Shown: one piece after another, positions 38,001 through 51,217 of the stretch
Position numbering within the stretch: the first letter of the stretch is position 1
Layout: each line of letters begins with the position of its first letter
Assembly (NCBI GenBank): GCA_949752745.1
Contig: OX457034.1
Location: 32,407,544 to 32,471,543, forward strand
Direction of reading: 5' to 3'
DNA from: Protula sp. h YS-2021
Taxonomy: Eukaryota > Annelida > Polychaeta > Sabellida > Serpulidae
Length of the DNA: 64,000 nt
Notes under the pieces: generated by a model
Database searches by the model: none
Told to the model about the DNA's origin: nothing
Seen by the model: only the letters and a program-made list of their open reading frames with translations
Made by a program: the position numbers and the translations under genes

Positions 38001-41000
38001 TAAATTTTGAAAGTGGAATATCTTTAAAAGTATTGGTGATAGAGAGACGGGGATTTGACGAGGTGATATGGCGAATATGAATTATGTATGATCCAGTAGT
38101 GTTTTTAGGCCATTCTGAGCCCTTTAAATTGCACTTTTACAAAGGCAAAGTTTTCTACAGGCGAGTGTTAAATGAATGGTTTTAAGAACAGCGAGATAGT
38201 TTTTTTATAAATAGATTTGTCTATTTCTTAGTGATTGGATGAATGATCAGATCAGTCCTGGAAAAAACTTCACAATAACTATGTAACTGTTTGATATATT
38301 TTTTTAAAGTAAACCTTTGTAACCATATACATCCTTCATGTTACCAGTTACCAATACAAATATATGTAATGTAAGAAGCTACTAAATTTCAACTTACAAT
38401 TTAGATGTTTTCAGCATTTTATTTACAGTAGACTTTGTAAACCTAAATAATTAAAATGTACTTCTATTTCCAGCCGAGTGTGAGATGTGAGAAATAATTC
38501 TGGGGTTACGGTATATACCGCCAACAACTGGAAAAATAAAAATAAATCAAGGGGTAATGTCATTGAATGTGTGATTTGTTTTAAGAACTACAAAAAGATG
38601 TATGTATTCCATAGGTAAAAATTGTAATTTATTTCTGCATACAAACAATATGTATTTGCACCAATTATCAACTCTAAAGAAATCAGGTATTACACATATA
38701 CCACCGACAAAAATGAAAATCCTGTGACTTTCTCAGTGAATTTGTGATATGGTTCAAGAGCTAGAAAGGAATGTATGTATACCTTTAGTAAAATTTGAAC
38801 TTTATTTCTGGATACAAGCAATCGGTAGCTGCAACAAGTATCAACAGAAACAAATCACCAGAAAACATTGATGTAAAAATTCAAAGGTCCAGTACATAAT
38901 ACGGCATATCCTCGTCTCGGACATTTGTCGTTGTCATGTATCTGCGCCGTATGTCGAATTATGCTGACACAGTTGACGCCCCATTCTAGCGCTATTACTC
39001 TTATATTTATGACTTCCTTAAAATCTAAGCGGTTATTGTTGCAAGATCAAAGATTTCAATTTAGTTCGTTCGTTGCATAGACTGCACATCCTAGCTTTTA
39101 TTTTAGTGTTAATGCATGTTTAACTGGCCAGTCGTTAACTGGTCAACCGTCAATGATGGATAATGGATTTACAGACATGTCTTGTTATATTTTCCATGTT
39201 GATCAAACCAACACAGGTTAAACAAGACCCAAACAGTCTGAGAAATCTGATAGATTCACAGCAGGTTATATACAAATAGTGAAAATGGTTAATTTGGTGG
39301 ATACGTTAAATTTTGAAAGTGGAATATCTTTAAAAGTATTGGTGATAGAGAGACGGGGATTTGACGAGGTGATATGGCGAATATGAATTATGTATGATCC
39401 AGTAGTGTTTTTAGGCCATTCTGAGCCCTTTAAATTGCACTTTTACAAAGGCAAAGTTTTCTACAGGCGAGTGTTAAATGAATGGTTTTAAGAACAGCGA
39501 GATAGTTTTTTTATAAACAGATTTGTCTATTTCTTAGTGATTGGATGAATGATCAGATCAGTCCTGGAAAAAACTTCACAATAACTATGTAACTGTTTGA
39601 TATATTTTTTTAAAGTAAACCTTTGTAACCATATACATCCTTCATGTTACCAGTTACCAATACAAATATATGTAATGTAAGAAGCTACTAAATTTCAACT
39701 TATAATTTAGATGTTTTCAGCATTTTATTTACAGTAGACTTTGTAAACCTAAATAATTAAAATGTACTTCTATTTCCAGCCGAGTGTGAGATGTGAGAAA
39801 TAATTCTGGGGTTACGGTATATACCGCCAACAACTGGAAAAATAAAAATAAATCAAGGGGTAATGTCATTGAATGTGTGATTTGTTTTAAGAACTACAAA
39901 AAGATGTATGTATTCCATAGGTAAAAATTGTAATTTATTTCTGCATACAAACAATATGTATTTGCACCAATTATCAACTCTAAAGAAATCAGGTATTACA
40001 CATATACCACCGACAAAAATGAAAATCCTGTGACTTTCTCAGTGAATTTGTGATATGGTTCAAGAGCTAGAAAGGAATGTATGTATACCTTTAGTAAAAT
40101 TTGAACTTTATTTCTGGATACAAGCAATCGGTAGCTGCAACAAGTATCAACAGAAACAAATCACCAGAAAACATTGATGTAAAAATTCAAAGGTCCAGTA
40201 CATAATACGGCATATCCTCGTCTCGGACATTTGTCGTTGTCATGTATCTGCGCCGTATGTCGAATTATGCTGACACAGTTGACGCCCCACTCTAGCGCTA
40301 TTACTCTTATATTTATGACTTCCTTAAAATCTAAGCGGTTATTGTTGCAAGATCAAAGATTTCAATTTAGTTCGTTCGTTGCATAGACTGCACATCCTAG
40401 CTTTTATTTTAGTGTTAATGCATGTTTAACTGGCCAGTCGTTAACTGGTCAACCGTCAATGAAGGATAATGGATTTACAGACATGTCTTGTTATATTTTC
40501 CATGTTGATCAAACCAACACAGGTTAAACAAGACCCAAACAGTCTGAGAAATCTGATAGATTCACAGCAGGTTATATACAAATAGTGAAAATGGTTAATT
40601 TGGTGGATACGTTAAATTTTGAAAGTGGAATATCTTTAAAAGTATTGGTGATAGAGAGACGGGGATTTGACGAGGTGATATGGCGAATATGAATTATGTA
40701 TGATCCAGTAGTGTTTTTAGGCCATTCTGAGCCCTTTAAATTGCACTTTTACAAAGGCAAAGTTTTCTACAGGCGAGTGTTAAATGAATGGTTTTAAGAA
40801 CAGCGAGATAGTTTTTTTATAAATAGATTTGTCTATTTCTTAGTGATTGGATGAATGATCAGATCAGTCCTGGAAAAAACTTCACAATAACTATGTAACT
40901 GTTTGATATATTTTTTTAAAGTAAACCTTTGTAACCATATACATCCTTCATGTTACCAGTTACCAATACAAATATATGTAATGTAAGAAGCTACTAAATT

Positions 41001-44000
41001 TCAACTTACAATTTAGATGTTTTCAGCATTTTATTTACAGTAGACTTTGTAAACCTAAATAATTAAAATGTACTTCTATTTCCAGCCGAGTGTGAGATGT
41101 GAGAAATAATTCTGGGGTTACGGTATATACCGCCAACAACTGGAAAAATAAAAATAAATCAAGGGGTAATGTCATTGAATGTGTGATTTGTTTTAAGAAC
41201 TACAAAAAGATGTATGTATTCCATAGGTAAAAATTGTAATTTATTTCTGCATACAAACAATATGTATTTGCACCAATTATCAACTCTAAAGAAATCAGGT
41301 ATTACACATATACCACCGACAAAAATGAAAATCCTGTGACTTTCTCAGTGAATTTGTGATATGGTTCAAGAGCTAGAAAGGAATGTATGTATACCTTTAG
41401 TAAAATTTGAACTTTATTTCTGGATACAAGCAATCGGTAGCTGCAACAAGTATCAACAGAAACAAATCACCAGAAAACATTGATGTAAAAATTCAAAGGT
41501 CCAGTACATAATACGGCATATCCTCGTCTCGGACATTTGTCGTTGTCATGTATCTGCGCCGTATGTCGAATTATGCTGACACAGTTGACGCCCCACTCTA
41601 GCGCTATTACTCTTATATTTATGACTTCCTTAAAATCTAAGCGGTTATTGTTGCAAGATCAAAGATTTCAATTTAGTTCGTTCGTTGCATAGACTGCACA
41701 TCCTAGCTTTTATTTTAGTGTTAATGCATGTTTAACTGGCCAGTCGTTAACTGGTCAACCGTCAATGATGGATAATGGATTTACAGACACGTCTTGTTAT
41801 ATTTTCCATGTTGATCAAACCAACACAGGTTAAACAAGACCCAAACAGTCTGAGAAATCTGATAGATTCACAGCAGGTTATATACAAATAGTGAAAATGG
41901 TTAATTTGGTGGATACGTTAAATTTTGAAAGTGGAATATCTTTAAAAGTATTGGTGATAGAGAGACGGGGATTTGACGAGGTGATATGGCGAATATGAAT
42001 TATGTATGATCCAGTAGTGTTTTTAGGCCATTCTGAGCCCTTTAAATTGCACTTTTACAAAGGCAAAGTTTTCTACAGGCGAGTGTTAAATGAATGGTTT
42101 TAAGAACAGCGAGATAGTTTTTTTATAAATAGATTTGTCTATTTCTTAGTGATTGGATGAATGATCAGATCAGTCCTGGAAAAAACTTCACAATAACTAT
42201 GTAACTGTTTGATATATTTTTTTAAAGTAAACCTTTGTAACCATATACATCCTTCATGTTACCAGTTACCAATACAAATATATGTAATGTAAGAAGCTAC
42301 TAAATTTCAACTTACAATTTAGATGTTTTCAGCATTTTATTTACAGTAGACTTTGTAAACCTAAATAATTAAAATGTACTTCTATTTCCAGCCGAGTGTG
42401 AGATGTGAGAAATAATTCTGGGGTTACGGTATATACCGCCAACAACTGGAAAAATAAAAATAAATCAAGGGGTAATGTCATTGAATGTGTGATTTGTTTT
42501 AAGAACTACAAAAAGATGTATGTATTCCATAGGTAAAAATTGTAATTTATTTCTGCATACAAACAATATGTATTTGCACCAATTATCAACTCTAAAGAAA
42601 TCAGGTATTACACATATACCACCGACAAAAATGAAAATCCTGTGACTTTCTCAGTGAATTTGTGATATGGTTCAAGAGTTAGAAAGGAATGTATGTATAC
42701 CTTTAGTAAAATTTGAACTTTATTTCTGGATACAAGCAATCGGTAGCTGCAACAAGTATCAACAGAAACAAATCACCAGAAAACATTGATGTAAAAATTC
42801 AAAGGTCCAGTACATAATACGGCATATCCTCGTCTCGGACATTTGTCGTTGTCATGTATCTGCGCCGTATGTCGAATTATGCTGACACAGTTGACGCCCC
42901 ACTCTAGCGCTATTACTCTTATATTTATGACTTCCTTAAAATCTAAGCGGTTATTGTTGCAAGATCAAAGATTTCAATTTAGTTCGTTCGTTGCATAGAC
43001 TGCACATCCTAGCTTTTATTTTAGTGTTAATGCATGTTTAACTGGCCAGTCGTTAACTGGTCAACCGTCAATGATGGATAATGGATTTACAGACATGTCT
43101 TGTTATATTTTCCATGTTGATCAAACCAACACAGGTTAAACAAGACCCAAACAGTCTGAGAAATCTGATAGATTCACAGCAGGTTATATACAAATAGTGA
43201 AAATGGTTAATTTGGTGGATACGTTAAATTTTGAAAGTGGAATATCTTTAAAAGTATTGGTGATAGAGAGACGGGGATTTGACGAGGTGATATGGCGAAT
43301 ATGAATTATGTATGATCCAGTAGTGTTTTTAGGCCATTCTGAGCCCTTTAAATTGCACTTTTACAAAGGCAAAGTTTTCTACAGGCGAGTGTTAAATGAA
43401 TGGTTTTAAGAACAGCGAGATAGTTTTTTTATAAATAGATTTGTCTATTTCTTAGTGATTGGATGAATGATCAGATCAGTCCTGGAAAAAACTTCACAAT
43501 AACTATGTAACTGTTTGATATATTTTTTTAAAGTAAACCTTTGTAACCATATACATCCTTCATGTTACCAGTTACCAATACAAATATATGTAATGTAAGA
43601 AGCTACTAAATTTCAACTTACAATTTAGATGTTTTCAGCATTTTATTTACAGTAGACTTTGTAAACCTAAATAATTAAAATGTACTTCTATTTCCAGCCG
43701 AGTGTGAGATGTGAGAAATAATTCTGGGGTTACGGTATATACCGCCAACAACTGGAAAAATAAAAATAAATCAAGGGGTATTGTCATTGAATGTGTGATT
43801 TGTTTTAAGAACTACAAAAAGATGTATGTATTCCATAGGTAAAAATTGTAATTTATTTCTGCATACAAACAATATGTATTTGCACCAATTATCAACTCTA
43901 AAGAAATCAGGTATTACACATATACCACCGACAAAAATGAAAATCCTGTGACTTTCTCAGTGAATTTGTGATATGGTTCAAGAGCTAGAAAGGAATGTAT

Positions 44001-44497
44001 GTATACCTTTAGTAAAATTTGAACTTTATTTCTGGATACAAGCAATCGGTAGCTGCAACAAGTATCAACAGAAACAAATCACCAGAAAACATTGATGTAA
44101 AAATTCAAAGGTCCAGTACATAATACGGCATATCCTCGTCTCGGACATTTGTCGTTGTCATGTATCTGCGCCGCATGTCGAATTATGCTGACACAGTTGA
44201 CGCCCCACTCTAGCGCTATTACTCTTATATTTATGACTTCCTTAAAATCTAAGCGGTTATTGTTGCAAGATCAAAGATTTCAATTTAGTTCGTTCGTTGC
44301 ATAGACTGCACATCCTAGCTTTTATTTTAGTGTTAATGCATGTTTAACTGGCCAGTCGTTAACTGGTCAACCGTCAATGATGGATAATGGATTTACAGAC
44401 ATGTCTTGTTATATTTTCCATGTTGATCAAACCAACACAGGTTAAACAAGACCCAAACAGTCTGAGAAATCTGATATATTCACAGCAGGTTATATAC
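17072..44497 (+). repeat. Tandem array of twenty-one 1,306-bp cores inside unit 4
   Basis: Cores start at 17072, 18378, 19684, 20990, 22296, 23602, 24908, 26214, 27520, 28826, 30132, 31438, 32744, 34050, 35356, 36662, 37968, 39274, 40580, 41886 and 43192. All are exactly 1,306 bp and all 20 internal junctions are the same as in unit 3, apart from one substitution (aaataatg at 24908). The first core starts with long-unit alleles; all later cores start with gaaaatgg and gatacgtt. Cores 2-9 are near-uniform; cores 10-21 are a mosaic. The last core has long-unit alleles in its 3' half (cgccgcatg near 44171, gatatattc near 44472). Confidence 0.96.
17865..27604 (+). repeat. Homogenised haplotype tract within the 21-core array
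   Basis: From the 3' part of core 1 to the 5' part of core 9 the copies share a private set of alleles. These are C at core offset 69 (ttggcgatag, first at 18447), A in gacgggaattt, T at offset 793 (gagttag, first at 17865) and T at offset 863 (gcttcaac). At core 9 the first two remain (27589, 27604) but offset 793 is back to C (28313). The tract therefore ends inside that core. Confidence 0.85.
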
Positions 44498-44535
44498 AAT
44501 TCCAGTGACATTGAAAAATGGTGTGTAAAATTACT

Positions 44536-44869
44536 GATAGAGAATTGAATTGGATAGAGCATTGGTTCGGTAAGCCGAAGGTCCCGAGTTCGACTCCAGC
44601 TCGGGGCGGCATGCAGGGAATTGACATTTGCTCAAATTGCCTTGGCTAAGCAAATACAGTAGATAAGATCACCTATGAAGGAATTTAAAGTTGACGCCCA
44701 CTTAGCGTTTCAGCCATCCCTTAAAAAACATTTTAGAAAGAAGTTAGTTTGGGCATCGTCCAATGACTTTCTTTATTTGAGTTGCCAAAGTCAATAAAAT
44801 TATTTATTTTTAAACGATCAAAAGTTTCAGGGAGTGAACTCTGTAAAAAAAAAAACAAAAAAAAAAAAA
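44536..44869 (+). mobile_element. tRNA-derived SINE-like segment (unit 4)
   Basis: tRNA-like head 44536-44607; A-tract A11-C-A13 (44845-44869). It immediately follows the 21-core array and is present once. Confidence 0.53.
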
Positions 44870-45025
44870 CATAGGTTTTGCCTGTAACACTTTGGTCCCT
44901 TTTTATTCTATATTGATATTGAATGTTTCAAGTCAAACCGTAAACAAGAAGAAAAAAGTGTAAGCAACGCCTGTTTTGAAAGATTTACAATGCAGCAATA
45001 AATGTTGCAATCACTCACTTTTTCC

Positions 45026-48000
45026 CACACCACAATCCAATTCAGATGGGAAGGTATGTAGTTTATAAACAGGCTCGAGCATCCATACAGATAGTGCTGT
45101 GCAGGTTATGGCAGTAATACAGTTGGCTGAAAGTTGGCTCGGGAGTGCGAGGGCGTAAGCGTTCCGGTGTTCTTCGGGACCCGGTGGATCGAGCTGGAAC
45201 TCGGCTGTAGAAAGGCGAAAGGCGGCGTAAAACCCGCCCGGTATGCCGAAGCCCCGCCACTGACCAATGCACACTGTGGTTGATCATTGACGGTGGCTGG
45301 GGTGGCCGTATATACGTCAGGCTTCTGGCAGCAAGCCATAATATATATCCTGCACTGCACGCTTCACTTTTTGTTTTTTTTTTACCTTTGATTATGTTTT
45401 ATTTTATCCAAGAGGTAGGTTATTGTTTCTACTTCATACAAAACTTATGCAAGATTTAATCATATTTTATTGCTGGTGCATGCACATAGAAGGCTCTAGA
45501 ATATGCACAACAGTATTCCACACTCCTCTAGTATCGCTTGTTCAATGCTCTTTCAATCCAACTGGACAATCAAAAGCTGTGCGTCACACTTCTTGATCTC
45601 TCTCACACTGCTTGATCTCTTCAATCATGGCATTCTACCTACGTCAGTTGCAGAGTTACTTCGGGATTGAAGGCACAGAGTACGATCGTTGTACCTTACT
45701 AAGATCGAGGATGTATATTCAGACACCGTAATATCATACTGAATTTTACTTCAGGTTTTAAACAAATATTAAGTAGTCTTAAAACTGTTTGATTTTACAT
45801 ACACCGTTTATAAGAGAATGACATTGAAGCATTAACTTTGGCCATTTTTTCTATCTTAAACCATTTCAAAGAGAATAAAATACTCAGACAAAAGTACAGA
45901 TGCTCAATAATCTTTCAGATCAAGGCAGATCGATGAACTTTCTAAAATACATAAACCTATTTTATTGCTAAACATTAAAATATCTGCAATAAAGAAAATT
46001 TTAATGGTTATAAAAGTAAGATTGTAATGTGTGGATAAGTTTGTACAGTGTAGCTAAAGTGAAAAGGTGGTAGTAGAATTTGCAAAGTGGGGATACCTGC
46101 TTGACCTCTTCCGAGGATCATAATTTTAAAACTGATCTATGTGAAAATAAAAGAAGAAAGTTAATTTTCCTTGGAAAATAATAAAAAGTCACATATATTG
46201 TACTTGCGATTGAAGAAAAATGGGCACGGTTGGGGAGAGGAAGAGCAAAGGAAGACGGATGTATGTAAATGTCTTGAGCAATAATGTGAAATAGTGAAAG
46301 TGGTTAATTTGGTGGATAGGTTAAATTTTGAAAGTGGAATATCTTTAAAAGTATTGGTGATAGAGAGACGGGGATTTGACGAGGTGATATGGCGAATATG
46401 AATTATGTATGATCCAGTAGTGTTTTTAGGCCATTCTGAGCCCTTTAAATTGCACTTTTACAAAGGCAAAGTTTTCTACAGGCGAGTGTTAAATGAATGG
46501 TTTTAAGAACAGCGAGATAGTTTTTTTATAAATAGATTTGTCTATTTCTTAGTGATTGGATGAATGATCAGATCAGTCCTGGAAAAAACTTCACAATAAC
46601 TATGTAACTGTTTGATATATTTTTTTAAAGTAAACCTTTGTAACCATATACATCCTTCATGTTACCAGTTACCAATACAAATATATGTAATGTAAGAAGC
46701 TACTAAATTTCAACTTACAATTTAGATGTTTTCAGCATTTTATTTACAGTAGACTTTGTAAACCTAAATAATTAAAATGTACTTCTATTTCCAGCCGAGT
46801 GTGAGATGTGAGAAATAATTCTGGGGTTACGGTATATACCGCCAACAACTGGAAAAATAAAAATAAATCAAGGGGTAATGTCATTGAATGTGTGATTTGT
46901 TTTAAGAACTACAAAAAGATGTATGTATTCCATAGGTAAAAATTGTAATTTATTTCTGCATACAAACAATATGTATTTGCACCAATTATCAACTCTAAAG
47001 AAATCAGGTATTACACATATACCACCGACAAAAATGAAAATCCTGTGACTTTCTCAGTGAATTTGTGATATGGTTCAAGAGCTAGAAAGGAATGTATGTA
47101 TACCTTTAGTAAAATTTGAACTTTATTTCTGGATACAAGCAATCGGTAGCTGCAACAAGTATCAACAGAAACAAATCACCAGAAAACATTGATGTAAAAA
47201 TTCAAAGGTCCAGTACATAATACGGCATATCCTCGTCTCGGACATTTGTCGTTGTCATGTATCTGCGCCGCATGTCGAATTATGCTGACACAGTTGACGC
47301 CCCACTCTAGCGCTATTACTCTTATATTTATGACTTCCTTAAAATCTAAGCGGTTATTGTTGCAAGATCAAAGATTTCAATTTAGTTCGTTCGTTGCATA
47401 GACTGCACATCCTAGCTTTTATTTTAGTGTTAATGCATGTTTAACTGGCCAGTCGTTAACTGGTCAACCGTCAATGATGGATAATGGATTTACAGACATG
47501 TCTTGTTATATTTTCCATGTTGATCAAACCAACACAGGTTAAACAAGACCCAAACAGTCTGAGAAATCTGATATATTCACAGCAGGTTATATACAATTCC
47601 AGTGACATTGAAAAATGGTGTGTAAAATTACTGATAGAGAATTGAATTGGATAGAGCATTGGTTCGGTAAGCCGAAGGTCCCGAGTTCGACTCCAGCTCG
47701 GGGCGGCATGCAGGGAATTGACATTTGCTCAAATTGCCTTGGCTAAGCAAATACAGTAGATAAGATCACCTATGAAGGAATTTAAAGTTGACGCCCACTT
47801 AGCGTTTCAGCCATCCCTTAAAAAACATTTTAGAAAGAAGTTAGTTTGGGCATCGTCCAATGACTTTCTTTATTTGAGTTGCCAAAGTCAATAAAATTAT
47901 TTATTTTTAAACGATCAAAAGTTTCAGGGAGTGAACTCTGTAAAAAAAAAAAAAACAAAAAAAAAAAACATAGGTTTTGCCTGTAACACTTTGGTCCCTT

Positions 48001-48124
48001 TTTATTCTATATTGATATTGAATGTTTCAAGTCAAACCGTAAACAAGAAGAAAAAAGTGTAAGCAACGCCTGTTTTGAAAGATTTACAATGCAGCAATAA
48101 ATGTTGCAATCACTCACTTTTTCC
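45026..48124 (+). repeat. Long unit 5 (3,099 bp)
   Basis: An ordinary unit with one core at 46289-47594. It has the same 7-bp insertion as unit 4 (45318-45324) and a private 2-bp deletion near 45595 (gcgtcacac instead of gcgtctcacac). That deletion breaks a 64-codon plus-strand ORF open in the other units. It shares a C in gagcaataatg (about 46280) with unit 6 only. Confidence 0.95.
47633..47968 (+). mobile_element. tRNA-derived SINE-like segment (unit 5)
   Basis: tRNA-like head 47633-47704; A-tract A14-C-A12 (47942-47968). Confidence 0.53.
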
Positions 48125-51100
48125 CACACCACAATCCAATTCAGATGGGAAGGTATGTAGTTTATAAACAGGCTCGAGCATCCATACAGATAGTGCTGTG
48201 CAGGTTATGGCAGTAATACAGTTGGCTGAAAGTTGGCTCGGGAGTGCGAGGGCGTAAGCGTTCCGGTGTTCTTCGGGACCCGGTGGATCGAGCTGGAACT
48301 CGGCTGTAGAAAGGCGAAAGGCGGCGTAAAACCCGCCCGGTATGCCGAAGCCCCGCCACTGACCAATGCACACTGTGGTTGATCATTGACGGTGGCTGGG
48401 GTGGCCGTATATACGTCTGGCAGCAAGCCATAATATATATCCTGCACTGCACGCTTCACTTTTTGTTTTTTTTTACCTTTGATTATGTTTTATTTTATCC
48501 AAGAGGTAGGTTATTGTTTCTACTTCATACAAAACTTATGCAAGATTTAATCATATTTTATTGCTGGTGCATGCACATAGAAGGCTCTAGAATATGCACA
48601 ACAGTATTCCACACTCCTCTAGTATCGCTTGTTCAATGCTCTTTCAATCCAACTGGACAATCAAAAGCTGTGCGTCTCACACTTCTTGATCTCTCTCACA
48701 CTGCTTGATCTCTTCAATCATGGCATTCTACCTACGTCAGTTGCAGAGTTACTTCGGGATTGAAGGCACAGAGTACGATCGTTGTACCTTACTAAGATCG
48801 AGGATGTATATTCAGACACCGTAATATCATACTGAATTTTACTTCAGGTTTTAAACAAATATTAAGTAGTCTTAAAACTGTTTGATTTTACATACACCGT
48901 TTATAAGAGAATGACATTGAAGCATTAACTTTGGCCATTTTTTCTATCTTAAACCATTTCAAAGAGAATAAAATACTCAGACAAAAGTACAGATGCTCAA
49001 TAATCTTTCAGATCAAGGCAGATCGATGAACTTTCTAAAATACATAAACCTATTTTATTGCTAAACATTAAAATATCTGCAATAAAGAAAATTTTAATGG
49101 TTATAAAAGTAAGATTGTAATGTGTGGATAAGTTTGTACAGTGTAGCTAAAGTGAAAAGGTGGTAGTAGAATTTGCAAAGTGGGGATACCTGCTTGACCT
49201 CTTCCGAGGATCATAATTTTAAAACTGATCTATGTGAAAATAAAAGAAGAAAGTTAATTTTCCTTGGAAAATAATAAAAAGTCACATATATTGTACTTGC
49301 GATTGAAGAAAAATGGGCACGGTTGGGGAGAGGAAGAGCAAAGGAAGACGGATGTATGTAAATGTCTTGAGCAATAATGTGAAATAGTGAAAGTGGTTAA
49401 TTTGGTGGATAGGTTAAATTTTGAAAGTGGAATATCTTTAAAAGTATTGGTGATAGAGAGACGGGGATTTGACGAGGTGATATGGCGAATATGAATTATG
49501 TATGATCCAGTAGTGTTTTTAGGCCATTCTGAGCCCTTTAAATTGCACTTTTACAAAGGCAAAGTTTTCTACAGGCGAGTGTTAAATGAATGGTTTTAAG
49601 AACAGCGAGATAGTTTTTTTATAAATAGATTTGTCTATTTCTTAGTGATTGGATGAATGATCAGATCAGTCCTGGAAAAAACTTCACAATAACTATGTAA
49701 CTGTTTGATATATTTTTTTAAAGTAAACCTTTGTAACCATATACATCCTTCATGTTACCAGTTACCAATACAAATATATGTAATGTAAGAAGCTACTAAA
49801 TTTCAACTTACAATTTAGATGTTTTCAGCATTTTATTTACAGTAGACTTTGTAAACCTAAATAATTAAAATGTACTTCTATTTCCAGCCGAGTGTGAGAT
49901 GTGAGAAATAATTCTGGGGTTACGGTATATACCGCCAACAACTGGAAAAATAAAAATAAATCAAGGGGTAATGTCATTGAATGTGTGATTTGTTTTAAGA
50001 ACTACAAAAAGATGTATGTATTCCATAGGTAAAAATTGTAATTTATTTCTGCATACAAACAATATGTATTTGCACCAATTATCAACTCTAAAGAAATCAG
50101 GTATTACACATATACCACCGACAAAAATGAAAATCCTGTGACTTTCTCAGTGAATTTGTGATATGGTTCAAGAGCTAGAAAGGAATGTATGTATACCTTT
50201 AGTAAAATTTGAACTTTATTTCTGGATACAAGCAATCGGTAGCTGCAACAAGTATCAACAGAAACAAATCACCAGAAAACATTGATGTAAAAATTCAAAG
50301 GTCCAGTACATAATACGGCATATCCTCGTCTCGGACATTTGTCGTTGTCATGTATCTGCGCCGCATGTCGAATTATGCTGACACAGTTGACGCCCCACTC
50401 TAGCGCTATTACTCTTATATTTATGACTTCCTTAAAATCTAAGCGGTTATTGTTGCAAGATCAAAGATTTCAATTTAGTTCGTTCGTTGCATAGACTGCA
50501 CATCCTAGCTTTTATTTTAGTGTTAATGCATGTTTAACTGGCCAGTCGTTAACTGGTCAACCGTCAATGATGGATAATGGATTTACAGACATGTCTTGTT
50601 ATATTTTCCATGTTGATCAAACCAACACAGGTTAAACAAGACCCAAACAGTCTGAGAAATCTGATATATTCACAGCAGGTTATATACAATTCCAGTGACA
50701 TTGAAAAATGGTGTGTAAAATTACTGATAGAGAATTGAATTGGATAGAGCATTGGTTCGGTAAGCCGAAGGTCCCGAGTTCGACTCCAGCTCGGGGCGGC
50801 ATGCAGGGAATTGACATTTGCTCAAATTGCCTTGGCTAAGCAAATACAGTAGATAAGATCACCTATGAAGGAATTTAAAGTTGACGCCCACTTAGCGTTT
50901 CAGCCATCCCTTAAAAAACATTTTAGAAAGAAGTTAGTTTGGGCATCGTCCAATGACTTTCTTTATTTGAGTTGCCAAAGTCAATAAAATTATTTATTTT
51001 TAAACGATCAAAAGTTTCAGGGAGTGAACTCTGTAAAAAAAAAAAAAACAAAAAAAAAAAACATAGGTTTTGCCTGTAACACTTTGGTCCCTTTTTATTC

Positions 51101-51217
51101 TATATTGATATTGAATGTTTCAAGTCAAACCGTAAACAAGAAGAAAAAAGTGTAAGCAACGCCTGTTTTGAAAGATTTACAATGCAGCAATAAATGTTGC
51201 AATCACTCACTTTTTCC
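48125..51217 (+). repeat. Long unit 6 (3,093 bp)
   Basis: An ordinary unit with one core at 49382-50687. It shares the gagcaataatg variant (about 49373) with unit 5 but lacks the 7-bp prefix insertion. The T-tract near 48466 is nine T long. Confidence 0.95.
50726..51061 (+). mobile_element. tRNA-derived SINE-like segment (unit 6)
   Basis: tRNA-like head 50726-50797; A-tract A14-C-A12 (51035-51061), the same lengths as unit 5. Confidence 0.53.

Larger units (their letters stand above)
15807..45025 (+). repeat. Expanded long unit 4 (29,219 bp) with 21 cores
   Basis: One prefix, 21 tandem cores (17072-44497) and one suffix. The prefix has a 7-bp insertion (caggctt, 16099-16105) shared only with unit 5. 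The base at 17000 is A, as in units 5-10, where units 1-3 have C. The final core changes from short-repeat alleles at its 5' end to long-unit alleles at its 3' end. Confidence 0.95.
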
